Of a stretch of 64,000 nt of DNA, positions 20,717-31,277 are shown in pieces; positions within the stretch are counted from its first letter, which is position 1, and every line of letters starts with the position of its first letter. The stretch spans positions 1 through 64,000 of the forward strand of contig NZ_QTTA01000021.1 in assembly GCF_003730275.1 (NCBI RefSeq), written 5' to 3'. A model generated the notes under the pieces. It had not been told where the DNA came from, searched no databases, and saw only the letters and a list, made by a program, of their open reading frames with translations. Made by a program: the position numbers and the translations under genes. The stretch is from Brevundimonas halotolerans (lineage in GTDB: Bacteria > Pseudomonadota > Alphaproteobacteria > Caulobacterales > Caulobacteraceae).

Positions 20717-21670
20717 ATGGCTGAAACCTTGACCGTAGATGAGTCGTCGCCCGAGCGCACGCTGACGACAGCCGTGCCGCTGGGCACAATCGTCGTTCTG
20801 GTCAATCCTCTGTCCGGGAGTGTCGGGGCCAATGCGGTGGCCGAGGTGGAGGCTATTCTGGCCGACTATCCCCTCACGGCGACGGTTGTCGCGCTGACGC
20901 CCGACGATTTCGACGACCAGGTGGACGCGGCCTTCGAGGCGAAGGTGGATGCCCTGTTCGTGCTGGCGGGCGACGGCACGGCTGGCACCATCGCCGCCCG
21001 GGCCGGGCCCAAGGGTCCGCTGGTGGCCCCCTTGCCCGGCGGTACGATGAACATGTTGCCCAAGGCGCTTTACGGCACGGGTGACTGGAAAGAGGCTCTG
21101 CGGCGGGCGCTCGAATCCGGCACCGAAATCGCCGTCGCCGGAGGACGCGTCGTGGATGCGACCGACTCCCGACCCTTTTTCTGCGCCGCCATTCTGGGCG
21201 CGCCCGCCCTGTGGGCCCCTGCGCGGGAAGCGGTCCGCACCGGACGTCTGCGACTGGCGTGGCTTTATGGCGTGAGGGCGCTGCGCCGCGCTTTCAGCGG
21301 ACGGCTGCGCTATACACTGGTCGGTGAGCATCCGTCCCGAACCGAGGCCCTGGTCCTGATCAGTCCGACGATCTCCCGCGCAATCGACGCCGGTGCCGGG
21401 CTGGAAGCTGCCGCCATGAACACCACCGGCGCGGCCGAGGCCTTCCGGCTGGCGGCTCACGCCCTGTTCGACGACTGGCGACGGGATCCGGCAGTCCGGA
21501 CACGCCCCACCCGCTATGCCAGCGTGGCGGCCCGCTCGCGCATCCCCGCTGTGATCGACGGCGAACCGACCCTTCTGGACTCCGAAGCCGAGGTCATCTT
21601 CGACGCCGTGGCCTTCCGCGCCCTCGCCCCCGCCCCCGAGCCGCAAGCCGAGGCGGAGGCAGGCGTCTGA
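20717..21670 (+). CDS. Diacylglycerol-kinase-family lipid kinase
   Basis: 317 aa with the DAGK catalytic fold: VVLVNPLSGSVG near residue 26, the nucleotide-binding loop LAGDGTAGTIAA, and PLPGGTMNMLPKAL. Members phosphorylate diacylglycerol or sphingoid lipids; the substrate is unknown here (Caulobacterales make sphingolipids, so a sphingosine-kinase-like role is possible but unproven). The stop overlaps the next start (TGATG). Confidence 0.88.
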   Translation: MAETLTVDESSPERTLTTAVPLGTIVVLVNPLSGSVGANAVAEVEAILADYPLTATVVALTPDDFDDQVDAAFEAKVDALFVLAGDGTAGTIAARAGPKGPLVAPLPGGTMNMLPKALYGTGDWKEALRRALESGTEIAVAGGRVVDATDSRPFFCAAILGAPALWAPAREAVRTGRLRLAWLYGVRALRRAFSGRLRYTLVGEHPSRTEALVLISPTISRAIDAGAGLEAAAMNTTGAAEAFRLAAHALFDDWRRDPAVRTRPTRYASVAARSRIPAVIDGEPTLLDSEAEVIFDAVAFRALAPAPEPQAEAEAGV

Positions 21671-22548
21671 TGGGACAGATCGTCCAGATATCCGACATTC
21701 ACTTCGGCTGCGAGATCCCCGAGGCGGTCGCGGCCGCCCATGACCTGCTGCACGCCACCCGCCCGGACCTGACCCTGATCACCGGCGATATCACCCAGGT
21801 CGGGGCCCGCTCTGAATTTCTGGCGGCGGCCCGGTGGATCGACAGTCTGCCCACGCCGGTGTTCGTCACGGTCGGCAACCACGATGTGCCCTATTGGGAC
21901 GTGATCGCCCGGGTCTTTCATCCCTGGACAGCCTTTGAGGCAGCCGTCGGCCATCCGGCTCATGATCACCAGTTCAGCGCGCGCCTCAGCGATACGGCCC
22001 TGATGGTCCGCGGCATCACGACGGCGCGCGGCTGGCAGGCCCGACCCAACTGGTCAAAGGGGGTGATCGACCTCGACCAGACGGCCCGGGCTGCAGAGGC
22101 CCTGTCGCGGGCCCCGGCGGGTGCGCTCCGGATCGTGGCCGTGCATCACCCGCTGATCGAGATGGAGGGCGCCCCTGTCACCGGCGACGTCAAACGGGGT
22201 CGCCGGGCGGCAGAACTGTTCGCGGACGCCGGGGTCGATCTGGTGCTGAGCGGCCATGTGCATGTGCCTTTCGCCCTGCCGATCCAGCTGGGCGATCACC
22301 GGTCCTATGCCGTGGGTTGCGGAACCCTGTCGCGTCGCCTGCGCGGTGTGCCTCCCAGCATCAACCGCATCGAATGGGACGATGAGACCATCACCGTCAC
22401 GGTACTGGCCTTTGATGGACAATCCTTTGTCGAGGACACGACCTGGACCCTGTCGCGCCGTCAGGACACCCGCAGTGCCGCGACCGCCCCCCGCCCCGAA
22501 GCCGTGGCCGAAGAGATGCGCCAGCTGGCCGAGGACGACCCGGACTGA
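21670..22548 (+). CDS. Calcineurin-like metallophosphoesterase
   Basis: 292 aa with the full metallophosphoesterase motif set: ISDIHFG (D-x-H), GDITQ (GD), GNHDVP (GNHD), VAVHHP and SGHVHVP (GHxH). Resembles CpdA-type cyclic-nucleotide phosphodiesterases, but the substrate is unknown. Translationally coupled to the lipid kinase (1-bp TGATG overlap), which suggests a shared lipid-phosphate role. Confidence 0.9.
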   Translation: MGQIVQISDIHFGCEIPEAVAAAHDLLHATRPDLTLITGDITQVGARSEFLAAARWIDSLPTPVFVTVGNHDVPYWDVIARVFHPWTAFEAAVGHPAHDHQFSARLSDTALMVRGITTARGWQARPNWSKGVIDLDQTARAAEALSRAPAGALRIVAVHHPLIEMEGAPVTGDVKRGRRAAELFADAGVDLVLSGHVHVPFALPIQLGDHRSYAVGCGTLSRRLRGVPPSINRIEWDDETITVTVLAFDGQSFVEDTTWTLSRRQDTRSAATAPRPEAVAEEMRQLAEDDPD

Positions 22549-22639
22549 GGTCGAACGGGGTCTTTTGCGCAGGCGTCCGGGCGGTGCTAGACGCGCGGCC
22601 ATCCGCCGCCTCCCCGCGCCCTCCAGACCGAGCCCGCTC

Positions 22640-24241
22640 ATGCCCGCCGCCCCCGACTTTCCGCCCGCCCCCGATGCCGTCCGCCCCGTCCGGGCGCTGA
22701 TCTCCCTGTCTGACAAGTCGGGCCTGGTCGAGGTTGCACAGGCGCTCAACGATCTGGGCGTGGAACTGGTCTCGACCGGCGGCACGCGGGCTTCGATCGA
22801 AAAGGCCGGCCTGCCGGTGCGCGACGTCGCCGACCTGACCGGCTTTCCGGAAATGATGGACGGCCGGGTCAAGACCCTGCACCCGGTTGTGCACGGCGGG
22901 CTGCTGGGGGTCCGCAATGCGCCGGCGCATGCCGAGGCGATGGATCAACACAGCATCGGGCCGATCGATATCGCCTGGATCGATCTCTACCCGTTTGAGT
23001 CCACAGTTGAGTCGGGCGCGGGCTTCGAGGCCTGTATCGAGAACATCGACATCGGCGGGCCGGCCATGATCCGCTCGGCGGCCAAGAACCACGGCCACGT
23101 CGCCGTCTGCGTCGACCGCGACGCCATGGATCAGGTGATCGCCGCCCTGACGGCAGATGGAGCGACCTCGCTGAACCTGCGCAAGCAATTGGCCGCCCGC
23201 GCCTTTGCCCGCACCGCCGCCTATGACGCCGCCGTCAGCGGCTGGTTCGCGGCGCAGGTCGAGGACGCGGCTCCGCTGCGCAAATCCATCGCCGGCACCC
23301 TCGCCCAGACCCTGCGCTACGGCGAGAACCCGCACCAGACGGGCGCCTTCTACCGCACGGCCGACCGTCGTCCCGGCGTCGCCAACGCCCGCCAACTGCA
23401 GGGCAAGGAACTGGGTTACAACAACATCGCCGACGCCGACGCCGCCTGTGAGCTGGTGGCCGAGTTCGCCGAGCCCGCCTGCGTGATCGTCAAGCATGCC
23501 AACCCGTGCGGCGTGGCGGTCGGGGCCGATCTCTCGAGCGCCTATCAGCGGGCCCTGGCCTGTGACGCGGTGTCGGCCTTCGGCGGGGTGGTCGCGGTCA
23601 ACCGGCCCCTGACCGAGTCGGACGCGCGGCTGATCACCGACATCTTCACCGAGGTCGTCATCGCTCCCGGTGCGGACGACGCGGCCATGGCCGTCTTTGC
23701 GGCCAAGAAGAACCTCAGGCTGCTGCTGACCGACGGCCTGCCCGATCCCATGCAGGCTGGCTCGGTGTTCCGCTCGGTCGCCGGGGGCTTCCTCGTCCAG
23801 TCGCGCGATCTGGCGCGGATCACCCCCGCCGACCTGACCATCGTCACCAAACGCCAGCCGAGCGACGCCGAGGTGCGTGACATGCTGTTCGCCTTCACCG
23901 TGGCCAAGCACGTCAAGTCCAACGCCATCGTCTATGCGAAGGACGGCCAGACCGCCGGCATCGGCGCGGGCCAGATGAACCGGCGCGACAGCGCCCGCAT
24001 CGCCGCCATCCGCGCCCGCGAGGCCGGAGAGGCCCAGGGCCTGCCCTCACTGGCTGAGGGTTCCGCCTGTGCGTCCGAGGCCTTCTTTCCCTTCGCCGAC
24101 GGCCTGCTGGAGGCGGTGGCCGCCGGGGCCACCTCGGTCATCCAGCCGGGCGGCTCGATCCGCGATGCCGAGGTGATCGCCGCCGCCGACGACAAGGGCA
24201 TCGCCATGGCCTTTACCGGCGCCCGAGTGTTCAGGCATTGA
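22640..24241 (+). CDS. purH: Bifunctional AICAR formyltransferase/IMP cyclohydrolase
   Basis: 533-aa enzyme for the last two steps of IMP synthesis. N-terminal MGS-like cyclohydrolase ([23 protein letters not shown]) and C-terminal transformylase ([17 protein letters not shown]). The ATG at 22640 gives the usual length with a short Pro-rich leader; the frame is open further upstream but overlaps the phosphoesterase. About 90 bp after that gene. Confidence 0.97.
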   Translation: MPAAPDFPPAPDAVRPVRALISLSDKSGLVEVAQALNDLGVELVSTGGTRASIEKAGLPVRDVADLTGFPEMMDGRVKTLHPVVHGGLLGVRNAPAHAEAMDQHSIGPIDIAWIDLYPFESTVESGAGFEACIENIDIGGPAMIRSAAKNHGHVAVCVDRDAMDQVIAALTADGATSLNLRKQLAARAFARTAAYDAAVSGWFAAQVEDAAPLRKSIAGTLAQTLRYGENPHQTGAFYRTADRRPGVANARQLQGKELGYNNIADADAACELVAEFAEPACVIVKHANPCGVAVGADLSSAYQRALACDAVSAFGGVVAVNRPLTESDARLITDIFTEVVIAPGADDAAMAVFAAKKNLRLLLTDGLPDPMQAGSVFRSVAGGFLVQSRDLARITPADLTIVTKRQPSDAEVRDMLFAFTVAKHVKSNAIVYAKDGQTAGIGAGQMNRRDSARIAAIRAREAGEAQGLPSLAEGSACASEAFFPFADGLLEAVAAGATSVIQPGGSIRDAEVIAAADDKGIAMAFTGARVFRH

Positions 24242-24247
24242 TGGTCG

Positions 24248-25012
24248 ATGGACGCGCTTGCGGAACGCTGGGCCCGGCTGGAGCCGCATGTGACGGAGGT
24301 TGGGCCGGACGACGACCGGCCGCGTCCGGCGGTGCTGCTGTTCCACGGGTGCGGCGGGATCCGCGATCACCTGCCGGCCTATGCCGAGGCGGCGAGGGCG
24401 GCGGGCTGGCGGGCGTACATCATTGATTCCTTCGCGCCCAGGGGCTGGAGCCGGACCTTCGCCATGGCCACGGTCTGCACCGGTCTGCACTTCCGGGGGC
24501 ATGCCAGGGGCGGGGATGTGCTGGCCACGATCGACGGCCTGTCGCGCAAGCCCGAGGTCGACGCCGGCCGCCTGTGTCTGGCCGGGTGGAGCCACGGCGG
24601 CTGGGGCATTATGGAAGCAATGAGCGCCGACTCCCGGCCCGGGGCGCTGGGCCTGTCGGACCCCGCCGCCTGCGATCTGGCGGGGGTCAAGGGGGCCTGG
24701 CTGGCCTACCCCTACGTCGGCCTGCTGGCAGCCAACCGGATGAAGCCCTGGCGGCACTGCCCCCGGACCATCGGGGTCATCGCCCGGACCGACCACCTGA
24801 CCACGGTCCGCAACGCCGAGCGGGTCCACGGCATGGTCCGCAACTGCGGCGTCGAGGTTGAGACCTGGATCGCCGAGGGCACCCATTCCTTTGACGAGCC
24901 GATGAGCGCCCCGCCGATGCGCCACGACCCCGAACTGACGCAGGAAGCGATCCGGCGCTTCACCGCCCTGCTGACCGACCTCGCCCCCTCATTCCAGGAT
25001 ACGGGCCTCTAG
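24248..25012 (+). CDS. Dienelactone-hydrolase-like alpha/beta hydrolase
   Basis: 254 aa. AVLLFHGCGGIRDH (oxyanion loop), nucleophile elbow GWSHGGWG (Ser in G-x-S-x-G) and late His in EGTHSFDEP; a catalytic Asp lies near RTDHL. Cytosolic, substrate unknown. It starts 6 bp after purH and overlaps the OsmC gene's stop at the convergent end by 4 bp. Confidence 0.85.
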   Translation: MDALAERWARLEPHVTEVGPDDDRPRPAVLLFHGCGGIRDHLPAYAEAARAAGWRAYIIDSFAPRGWSRTFAMATVCTGLHFRGHARGGDVLATIDGLSRKPEVDAGRLCLAGWSHGGWGIMEAMSADSRPGALGLSDPAACDLAGVKGAWLAYPYVGLLAANRMKPWRHCPRTIGVIARTDHLTTVRNAERVHGMVRNCGVEVETWIAEGTHSFDEPMSAPPMRHDPELTQEAIRRFTALLTDLAPSFQDTGL

Positions 25013-25458
25013 ACGGGCTCGACGACCACCTCGCCCCGGATGGAATTGGCCAGATAGCAGGCCTCATGCGCCCGGTGGTGGAGGTCGTCCAGAACCTCGG
25101 CCGAGGGGGCCTCGCCGCCCCACCGGATGTCGGGGAGCAGGGTCACCCGCGTGATCGACACCTTGCCCCGCTCGTCCCGGCCCATGCTGGCGACAGCCGC
25201 GTCTGTATAGCGATCGACCGTCAGGCCCGCCTTGGCCGCAAAGGCCAGGAAGAACAGCATGTGGCAGGCGGACACGGCCGCGACCAGCGCCTCTTCCGGA
25301 TCCACGGCGGCCGGGTCCGAGCCGGGCACCGGCGGGGCGGACGAACCGCGCACCACGGCACCCCCGTCAAACCGCCAGTCGTGGCCCCGGGAATAGGCCC
25401 CGTCGGTGAACGATTGATCGCCGCGCGACCAGTCGACGGTGGCGGTGTGGGTGCTCAT
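25009..25458 (-). CDS. OsmC-family peroxidase/thiol protein
   Basis: 149 aa. OsmC/Ohr fold with PEEALVAAVSACHMLFFL carrying one conserved Cys; a second candidate Cys is in HEACYLANSIRG. OsmC proteins reduce organic hydroperoxides. Last gene of the murJ-trpS-osmC run; the trpS stop is 1 bp from its start. Confidence 0.88.
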   Translation of the reverse strand: MSTHTATVDWSRGDQSFTDGAYSRGHDWRFDGGAVVRGSSAPPVPGSDPAAVDPEEALVAAVSACHMLFFLAFAAKAGLTVDRYTDAAVASMGRDERGKVSITRVTLLPDIRWGGEAPSAEVLDDLHHRAHEACYLANSIRGEVVVEPV

Positions 25459-25459
25459 C

Positions 25460-26494
25460 TCAGGCCCTCCAGAAGCCCACGATCCGTTTGACCTCGTCGA
25501 CGACCGGGTCGGCGACGGCTGAGGCGCGTTCGGCGCCGTCGGCCAGCACGCGGTCGATCTCGGCCGGGTCGGCCATCAGGCGGCGCATCTCGGCCGTGAC
25601 CGGCGCCATGGCGGCGACCGCCACCTCGGCCAGTTTCGGCTTGAAGGCGCCAAAGCCTTGCCCGGCGAACTCGGCCAGCACGGCCTCCTTCGTCTGGTCC
25701 GAGAGGGCGGCATACAGGGTGACGAGGTTCTTGGCCTCGGACCGTCCTTCCAGTTCCTCCATCGTCTCGGGCAGGGGCTCGGGGTCGGTCTTGGCCTTCC
25801 TCACCTTGGCGGCGATGGTGTCGGCATCGTCGGTCAGATTGATGCGGCTGAGGTCCGACGGGTCTGACTTGGACATCTTGGCCTGACCGTCCCGCAGACT
25901 CATCACGCGCGGGGCGGGCCCCTGGATGACGGGATCGGGGATGGGGAAGAAGCCCGGCACGCCAAAGTCATTGTTGAACTTCTGGGCGATGTCGCGCGTC
26001 AGCTCGAGGTGCTGTTTCTGGTCCTCGCCGGTCGGGACCTCGGTCGCCTTGTAGACGAGGATGTCGGCGGCCTGCAGCACCGGATAGGTATAGAGGCCGA
26101 CCGAGGCGCGTTCCTTGTGCTTGCCCGACTTCTCCTTGAACTGGGTCATGCGGTCCAGCCAGCCGAGGCGGGCGACGCAGTTGAACACCCAGGCCAGCTC
26201 CGCATGGGCACGGACGGCCGACTGCGGGAAGATCACCGACCGCGCCGGATCGAGGCCCGAGGCCAGATAGGCGGCGGCGATCTCGCGCGTCTGGGCGGCC
26301 AGCTTTTCGGGCTCCTGCCAGACGGTGATGGCGTGCAGATCGGCGACGAACAGGAAGCAGGGAGCGCCCGCGTCCTGCAGCTGGGTGAAGCGCTTCAGCG
26401 CCCCCAGATAGTTGCCGAGGTGCAGGGCACCCGAAGCCTGAATGCCGCTGAGGATGCGGCGCGAACCGGAATAGACGGGAGGCGTATCAGTCAT
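25460..26494 (-). CDS. trpS: Tryptophanyl-tRNA synthetase
   Basis: 344 aa class I enzyme. HIGH-like motif in [18 protein letters not shown] and KMSKS motif in [12 protein letters not shown]. It charges tRNA-Trp. I chose ATG 26494 (MTDTPP); ATG 26506 (four codons earlier) is possible. Follows murJ by ~46 bp. Confidence 0.97.
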   Translation of the reverse strand: MTDTPPVYSGSRRILSGIQASGALHLGNYLGALKRFTQLQDAGAPCFLFVADLHAITVWQEPEKLAAQTREIAAAYLASGLDPARSVIFPQSAVRAHAELAWVFNCVARLGWLDRMTQFKEKSGKHKERASVGLYTYPVLQAADILVYKATEVPTGEDQKQHLELTRDIAQKFNNDFGVPGFFPIPDPVIQGPAPRVMSLRDGQAKMSKSDPSDLSRINLTDDADTIAAKVRKAKTDPEPLPETMEELEGRSEAKNLVTLYAALSDQTKEAVLAEFAGQGFGAFKPKLAEVAVAAMAPVTAEMRRLMADPAEIDRVLADGAERASAVADPVVDEVKRIVGFWRA

Positions 26495-26539
26495 GGTCAG
26501 GGCCATGCCCCAGCCGGGGCGGGAGGGCAAGTGGGGGCA

Positions 26540-28282
26540 TCAGGCCTTGCCTCCATTGCCACGCTGGACCAGCGCCTTCAGCTCGGAGATGCGGACCGCG
26601 CGGGTGGCGAGGGCGAGGACGGCATAGGTCAGGCCGCCGACGGCGGTGACCAGCAGGACCGAAAGCTCCTTGGCGCCATGGTCAAGGCCTAGGCCGGACA
26701 GGGCCTGTCCGATGGAGGGCTCATAATACGGCCGGGCCCAGGTGGCGACGGCGGCCAGCAGGCCCATGCCGGCAGCGGCGAAGGCGATGCGGATCAGGCG
26801 CGAGACCAGCGCCGGGCCGGGCCGGTAATGGTCCCGCCGCCACAGGGTCAGCGCCAGCAGGCCGGCATTGGACCAGGCGGCGGCGCTGACGGCGGCGGCG
26901 ATGCCGGGCACGCCCATATTGGCCCCGAAGAACAGTCCGACGGCCAGCGTCACATTGACGACCACCGAGACCAGGGCAAAGCGCATCGGGCTTTTGGTAT
27001 CGCCGCGCGCGAAGAAGGCGGGGGCCAGAATCCGGATCAGCACAAAGGCCGGCACGCCCCAGCCGAACTGGAACAGGGCCTCGGCGGTGGCGCGGGCATC
27101 GACGTCGAGGAAGGCGCCGCGCGTGAACAGGGCGTCGATCAGGAAATAGGGCATGCCCATCAGGGCGGCGGCGGCGGGCAGGGTCAGGGCCATGGACAAG
27201 AGCACCGCCTGATCCATCGAGGTCTTTTGCTGGGCGCGGTCATTGGAGGCCACGGCCGCTGACAGACGGGGCAGAAGGGCAATGCCGATCGCCACCCCGA
27301 CCAGCCCGAGCGGCAGCTGGTACAGCCGGTCTGCGGTCGCCAGCCAGCTGCGGCCGCCCTCAACGAAGCTGGCCAGATTGCCCGAGACGAAGACGTTCAG
27401 CTGGGTCGCCGAATTGCCGATGGCGGCGGGGATGGCGGTGATGATGATGGCCTTGACCGCCGGCGTCAGGCGCGGGATCGCCAGATGGATGTTGGCCCCG
27501 GCCTTGCGCACGGCCCACCAGCACAGGCCGGCCTGGGCCACGCCCGCAGCCAGCACCGCCCACGACGCCGCATAGGCCGCGCCGACCTGTCCGCCCGTGG
27601 CTGGAATGACGGCGGCCAGCATGATCAGGTTCAGCAGGATCGGATAGGCGCCCGAGACGATGAACCGCCCGCGCGCATTCAACACACCCGACAGCAGGGC
27701 GGCGACGGCCATGCAGGGCAGATAGGGCATGGTGATCTGGGTCAGGACCACGGCCAGCTTGAACCGCGCCGGATCGTCGAGGTAGCCGACGTTGATGACC
27801 GTCATGATCCACGGCATGGCCAGCTGGGCGACGATCGTCAGGATCACGGTGACCATGGCGACCATGGCCAGCGCCTGGGTGGCGACGCGGTCGGCGGCCT
27901 CGGGGCCTTCGGTCTCCAGCGTACGGGCATAGGCGGGGACGAAGGCGGCGGCAAAGGCCCCCTCGGCAAAGATGCGCCGGAACAGATTGGGGAAGCTGAG
28001 GGCCGTATTATAGGCGTCGGCGGCAGGCCCGGCCGAGGCCCCGAGCGCCGCCGAGATCACCACATCGCGGGCAAAGCCAGCCCCGCGACTGATCAGGGTC
28101 AGGCCGCTGAAGATGGCCGAGGACCGCATCATGCCGCCCTCACGACGGGAGGGCGCTGCCGCCGGGGTGGTCCCGCCGGGGGTGGTGGTGGCCGTGGCCT
28201 CGGGCGTCGGAACGGTCTCGGGCGGCAGGCTCACAGGATCGGGCTCACGGGCGTTGGCTCTGGCAGGCGGAACACCAGCCAT
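26540..28282 (-). CDS. murJ: Lipid II flippase MurJ
   Basis: 580-aa MurJ/MviN-type flippase with about 14 transmembrane helices; it moves lipid II across the inner membrane for peptidoglycan synthesis. The family begins at SSAIFSGLTLISRGAGFARD (here from residue ~53). The first ~50 residues are a Pro/Thr/Ala-rich extension without family similarity, so the true start might be Met51/Met52 (near 28132). It heads a likely operon with trpS and osmC. Confidence 0.93.
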   Translation of the reverse strand: MAGVPPARANAREPDPVSLPPETVPTPEATATTTPGGTTPAAAPSRREGGMMRSSAIFSGLTLISRGAGFARDVVISAALGASAGPAADAYNTALSFPNLFRRIFAEGAFAAAFVPAYARTLETEGPEAADRVATQALAMVAMVTVILTIVAQLAMPWIMTVINVGYLDDPARFKLAVVLTQITMPYLPCMAVAALLSGVLNARGRFIVSGAYPILLNLIMLAAVIPATGGQVGAAYAASWAVLAAGVAQAGLCWWAVRKAGANIHLAIPRLTPAVKAIIITAIPAAIGNSATQLNVFVSGNLASFVEGGRSWLATADRLYQLPLGLVGVAIGIALLPRLSAAVASNDRAQQKTSMDQAVLLSMALTLPAAAALMGMPYFLIDALFTRGAFLDVDARATAEALFQFGWGVPAFVLIRILAPAFFARGDTKSPMRFALVSVVVNVTLAVGLFFGANMGVPGIAAAVSAAAWSNAGLLALTLWRRDHYRPGPALVSRLIRIAFAAAGMGLLAAVATWARPYYEPSIGQALSGLGLDHGAKELSVLLVTAVGGLTYAVLALATRAVRISELKALVQRGNGGKA

Positions 28283-28320
28283 AGGCCGATTTCAGATGCG
28301 TTGCACTCATCGAAAAACAC

Positions 28321-28347
28321 CGTCTGAATAGTCTGAACCGTCTGGAA
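28321..28347 (+). repeat. Nonamer array (CGTCTGAAN), copy 1
   Basis: Three tandem 9-bp units: CGTCTGAAT, AGTCTGAAC, CGTCTGGAA. It abuts folded repeat A; a second array of four units lies on its other side at 28528. Confidence 0.7.
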
Positions 28348-28353
28348 TGGACT

Positions 28354-28513
28354 CTCCGCCCGCCAGACTTCATCCCTTCTCCCGATGGGAGAAGGTGGCG
28401 CGTGAGCGCCGGATGAGGGGCGGAGGTGTCCGTCGGCGACCGCCGTGGCAGCGCCTGCATGCGGCAAGAACCCCTCCACCACTCCGTGGTCCCCGTCCCC
28501 ATGAATGGGGAGG
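28354..28513. repeat. Folded intergenic repeat A
   Basis: Outer arms CTCCGCC (28354-28360) and GGCGGAG (28419-28425) enclose a 9-bp hairpin CCTTCTCCC-GAT-GGGAGAAGG (28375-28395) and GGCGC-GTGA-GCGCC (28397-28410), giving a branched fold. The right half (to 28513) carries CCAC-TCC-GTGG and CCCCAT-GA-ATGGGG. That right half matches repeat B. Confidence 0.65.
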
Positions 28514-28527
28514 AGATGAATTTATAC

Positions 28528-28563
28528 CGTCTGAACCGTCTGAAACGTCTGAATAGTCTCAAT
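28528..28563 (+). repeat. Nonamer array (CGTCTGAAN), copy 2
   Basis: Four tandem 9-bp units: CGTCTGAAC, CGTCTGAAA, CGTCTGAAT, AGTCTCAAT. Same orientation and unit as the array at 28321, flanking repeat A. Confidence 0.72.
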
Positions 28564-28689
28564 TCGCCCTCCTCCGGTCGGGGTATCGGCAACCGGACAG
28601 TATGGGGGATGCGGCGGCCAGGGCGGGCAGAACGGTGCGGGACGTGCGGGGACTACTCAAAACGCAGGGGATTCGGGCGGCGGCTATCG

Positions 28690-28833
28690 CAATTGCAGTC
28701 TCCTCCCTGGCGAAGCCGGGGAGGTGGCGCGGCGCATTGGCGCCGTGACGGAGGGGATCTTGAGGGCGAGCGCGCGGTGAAGAACTCCTCCACCGCTTCG
28801 CGGTCCCCCTCCCCATCAAGATGGGGAGGAGAC
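28690..28833. repeat. Folded intergenic repeat B
   Basis: The right part carries CCGC-TT-CGCGG and a 9-bp stem CCTCCCCAT-CAAG-ATGGGGAGG (28808-28829). It shares with repeat A the right-end pattern CTCCACC...GGTCCCC...CCCCAT...ATGGGGAGGAG, so the two are diverged copies of one family, probably non-autonomous intergenic elements. Confidence 0.65.
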
Positions 28834-28841
28834 GCCGGGCC

Positions 28842-29369
28842 TCAGTCCTCGGGGGCAGCCTCGAGCTCGGCGTCGACTTCGTCCATGGCCATGCCGAGGG
28901 CATAGTCGGCCATGAGGCCGTAGGTGGCCTGATGTTCGGGGTCGTCGGTGGCCCATGCGCCGTTGGTCATCATGCCCTGACCCACGGCCATCGCCTCGGC
29001 GATGCCCATGCCGCCGGCCTGATCGGCCTCGGCCAGAGCCTCAGCCACGACCGCCTCGATGTCGACTTCGGCCAGGGCCTCGGCGACGATGCCGGACACG
29101 GACACCGAGACCGTCTGGGTGAAGGCCAGGACGTCGGGCTGATACTCGCCCCACAGCGCCATGACGGCGGCTTCCTTCTGGTCCTCGGTCAGGCTGTCGT
29201 CTTCCGAGATCGCTTCGGCGCGTTCGGCGAACTCGTCCATCCGGCCCTCGAAGACCTCGGCGGCGGCTTCCAGAGCGGCTTCAGCGGATTCCGGCTCGGC
29301 GGCCTGGGCTACGGCGGCGGAAACCGGCAGCAGGGCCAGGGCGGCGGCAAGCGACAGGGCACGGATCAT
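28842..29369 (-). CDS. Secreted hypothetical protein, acidic (paralogue 1)
   Basis: 175 aa: signal peptide (RALSLAAALALLPVSAAVAQA) then an acidic Ala/Glu-rich helical domain. The stretch DSLTEDQKEAAVMALWGEYQPDVLAFTQTV aligns with the next gene's TSLTEEDRQARMQAAIDRKKPEIDGFVAML, so the two are paralogues. No known family recognised. ATG 29369 chosen; the open frame extends upstream 23 codons without signal-peptide logic. Confidence 0.7.
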   Translation of the reverse strand: MIRALSLAAALALLPVSAAVAQAAEPESAEAALEAAAEVFEGRMDEFAERAEAISEDDSLTEDQKEAAVMALWGEYQPDVLAFTQTVSVSVSGIVAEALAEVDIEAVVAEALAEADQAGGMGIAEAMAVGQGMMTNGAWATDDPEHQATYGLMADYALGMAMDEVDAELEAAPED

Positions 29370-29400
29370 GGTCAGACCTCCTGAGCGAGATAGGGGCGGC

Positions 29401-29847
29401 TTATTCGCCTTCGGCGGCCATGGCAGCAGCCAGTTCACCGGACAGCAGACCGGGGACCAGCATTTCGACGAACATGTCCTCGATCATGCCTGCGGCCAGT
29501 TCGGCGTCCTCGGCGGTGCCGCCCTCGTCGAGGGTCTGCTGGCGGACGAAGCCCGACAGCATGGCGACGAAGCCGTCGATTTCGGGCTTCTTGCGGTCGA
29601 TGGCGGCCTGCATGCGGGCCTGACGGTCTTCTTCGGTCAGGCTGGTGTCGGCGCGGATGGCCTCGATCTCGACGACCAGCGCCTCGAGCGTGACCTCAAA
29701 GGCCGCGGCGCGGGCTTCAAGCTCGGCCTCGGTGACCGGGTCCTGGGCGATGGCAACCGCCGCAACGGGCGCGGCTACGGCGGGCAGGGCGAAGGCCGAC
29801 AGGCCGAGGGCGGAGACGGCAACGGCGGAGAGGATCAGACGACGCAT
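29401..29847 (-). CDS. Secreted hypothetical protein, acidic (paralogue 2)
   Basis: 148 aa: signal peptide (RRLILSAVAVSALGLSAFALPAVA) and a helical acidic domain (EAELEARAAAFEVTLEALVVEIEAI). It lies 31 bp upstream of its paralogue at 28842 on the same strand, so the pair is probably one transcript and arose by tandem duplication. Function unknown. Confidence 0.7.
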   Translation of the reverse strand: MRRLILSAVAVSALGLSAFALPAVAAPVAAVAIAQDPVTEAELEARAAAFEVTLEALVVEIEAIRADTSLTEEDRQARMQAAIDRKKPEIDGFVAMLSGFVRQQTLDEGGTAEDAELAAGMIEDMFVEMLVPGLLSGELAAAMAAEGE

Positions 29848-29947
29848 GGGAGGGCCTTTGGGCTTGGGGATAATCGTTACCCCAAGACTTTACCCATCAG
29901 CCCCGCCCTTCAAGTGAAATCGCGGTAAGGCTGCGTCAGGCCCCGGA

Positions 29948-31183
<1,236 letters not shown>

Positions 31184-31277
31184 GGCGGATACCTCGGGGA
31201 CGGGGCGCGGGGAGGCGCACGAAACGATGGCCGCGCTTAAAGAACCAGACGCCTGCGAGCGCAAGCCCCGGCTTGTT

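Larger units (their letters stand above)
28283..28841. other. 559-bp intergenic region with folded repeats
   Basis: No convincing gene. It holds a nonamer array (28321-28347), folded repeat A (28354-28513), a second nonamer array (28528-28563) and folded repeat B (28690-28833), then the stop of the secreted-protein gene at 28842. The open frames here have no coding character. Confidence 0.7.

Noticed and set aside
28321-28563. The nonamer arrays as a degenerate CRISPR
   Set aside because: Units are 9 bp with no spacers, and no cas gene is present.
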